Assembly (NCBI GenBank): GCA_017993235.1 | Contig: JAGONC010000012.1 | Span: 18,375-82,374 of the forward strand | Origin: Lentimicrobiaceae bacterium | GTDB lineage: Bacteria; Bacteroidota; Bacteroidia; Bacteroidales; JAGONC01 | Direction of reading: 5' to 3' | DNA: 64,000 bases | Shown here: positions 63,491 to 64,000 of the stretch, in pieces | Numbering within the stretch: position 1 is the first letter of the stretch | How the letters are laid out: each line of letters begins with the position of its first letter | The notes under the pieces: generated by a model | What the model was told of the DNA's origin: nothing | The model's input: the letters and a program-made list of their open reading frames with translations, nothing else | The model's database searches: none | Translations under genes and position numbers: made by a program

Positions 63491-64000
63491 GTTTATGCCA
63501 GGTTCTTGCCAGTTATTCTGCCAAAATCAACTTTTAAACTTATTCAGAAGACTATAAATTCTTCGTAAAACTTTTTGTAATATTACAAGAACGCGCATCA
63601 CCATTTTCCGGCCAAAAAACATTTCAATTCGTGGGACAGAAGAGATCCTGATACCCGGACATACGAGCTCTAGCTTGTAATGAAATTATTATGTGTTAAT
63701 GGTCGTGGATTATTGTAAAATATACCTTAAGCCACTGTCGTAATTTTTGGGGGGAACTATATGGTAACATACTGGAGCATGGCGGTGGTAGATGCTTATT
63801 TACAGCAGTACCCTTTTGGGCTTTGGTCAAGGGTTACATATGAACGGATTATCTATCCGTTGCCTTAAGAATAATTATGCGCCGTGAGCGCAGAGCGCGA
63901 AGGGAGCACACCCTTAGTGCTATGCGCATAACTGTTGCAATGATGATAGAATAAATGACTTAGTATTAACCCTAAAACAGTAACACTAACGATTTTAACG
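63491..64000. other. Right-edge region without a recognisable gene
   Basis: About 510 nt downstream of the tRNA with lower G+C than the genes. Only short frames occur (for example 35 codons at 63761-63868 starting MVTYWSMAVV), none with a family I know. No integrase and no copy of the tRNA 3' end were found. Two hairpins lie at 63843-63861 and 63875-63931. Confidence 0.5.
63843..63931. repeat. Two consecutive hairpins near the right edge
   Basis: AACGGAT/ATCCGTT (63843-63849, 63855-63861) is followed by TTATGCGC/GCGCATAA (63875-63882, 63924-63931), whose interior is GC-rich and contains AAGGG/CCCTT. The base composition jumps here compared with the AT-rich surroundings. Resembles ends of mobile or cassette-type elements in layout only. 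Confidence 0.5.

Noticed and set aside
63761..63868. 35-codon plus-strand frame starting MVTYWSMAVV
   Set aside because: Too short, no homology known to me, no -7 box found nearby; mentioned only within the edge-region entry.
63859..63940. Integron attC site
   Set aside because: The layout is suggestive but the RYYYAAC and GTTRRRY boxes do not fit, so it is described only as a hairpin.
63446..64000. Possible integrated element with integrase at tRNA-Asn
   Set aside because: No duplicated tRNA 3' end and no integrase residues seen on either strand inside the window.

Overview
The window looks like a chromosomal piece of a Bacteroidota genome, most likely a Bacteroidales-type organism able to respire nitrate. 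The support is a SusC/SusD pair inside a polysaccharide utilisation locus (PUL), many lipoproteins, families typical of the phylum (DUF5107-TPR, DUF2147, DUF5723-like, TlpA-like proteins with a DUF4369-like front) and repeated matches to the Bacteroidota -7 promoter box TAnnTTTG. There are 43 protein genes (one cut by the left edge, one a probable frameshift), a porin gene remnant and one tRNA. No CRISPR array, transposase or integrase gene was seen.

Layout. 1-4.7 kb (minus): a nitrate respiration end piece, narG (cut by the left edge) preceded by narK, then a carboxymuconolactone-decarboxylase-like gene. 5-6.1 kb (plus): a lone AAA/DUF4143 ATPase. 6.2-30.5 kb (minus): a PUL with susD, susC, a surface lipoprotein, three GH2 enzymes, a clan GH-A/beta-helix fusion, a sialate-O-acetylesterase-like esterase, a GH43, a sugar/H+ symporter and a DUF5107-TPR protein. 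30.6-37.1 kb (plus): TetR regulator, TolC, membrane fusion protein, RND pump and a PII-like protein. 37.2-41.5 kb: small secreted or envelope proteins. 41.8-50.5 kb: a short promoter-terminator unit, an MltF-like lytic transglycosylase, tyrS, cysS, a four-helix-bundle gene between inverted repeats, kbl, a GNAT-like gene and tdh. 50.6-57.3 kb (plus): a porin remnant, then pstS-pstC-pstA-pstB-phoU-phoB-phoR. 57.3-63.4 kb: mnmA, an iron-dependent alcohol dehydrogenase, an EF-G paralogue, a PfkB/adenosine-type kinase and tRNA-Asn. The last 0.55 kb has no recognisable gene.

How they work together. NarK would bring nitrate to NarGHI. The PUL would bind and import a galactose/arabinose-containing, acetylated plant-type glycan: SusC/SusD and the lipoprotein at the surface, GH2, GH43 and arabinofuranosidase-like enzymes plus the esterase trimming it, and the symporter taking up monosaccharide. 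The substrate is inferred from enzyme families only. Tdh and Kbl turn threonine into glycine and acetyl-CoA. The Pst/Pho cluster is a complete high-affinity phosphate uptake and signalling operon with a three-copy 11-bp direct repeat upstream as a likely Pho box.

Most notable: a PstC with a PstS-like segment inserted after its first membrane helix; an EF-G paralogue whose switch II catalytic His is Phe; a four-helix-bundle gene bracketed by a 34-nt inverted repeat; intergenic repeats that recur from 38 to 63 kb and supply the last residues of MnmA; a glycosidase/beta-helix fusion; and a PII-like gene ending an RND efflux operon.
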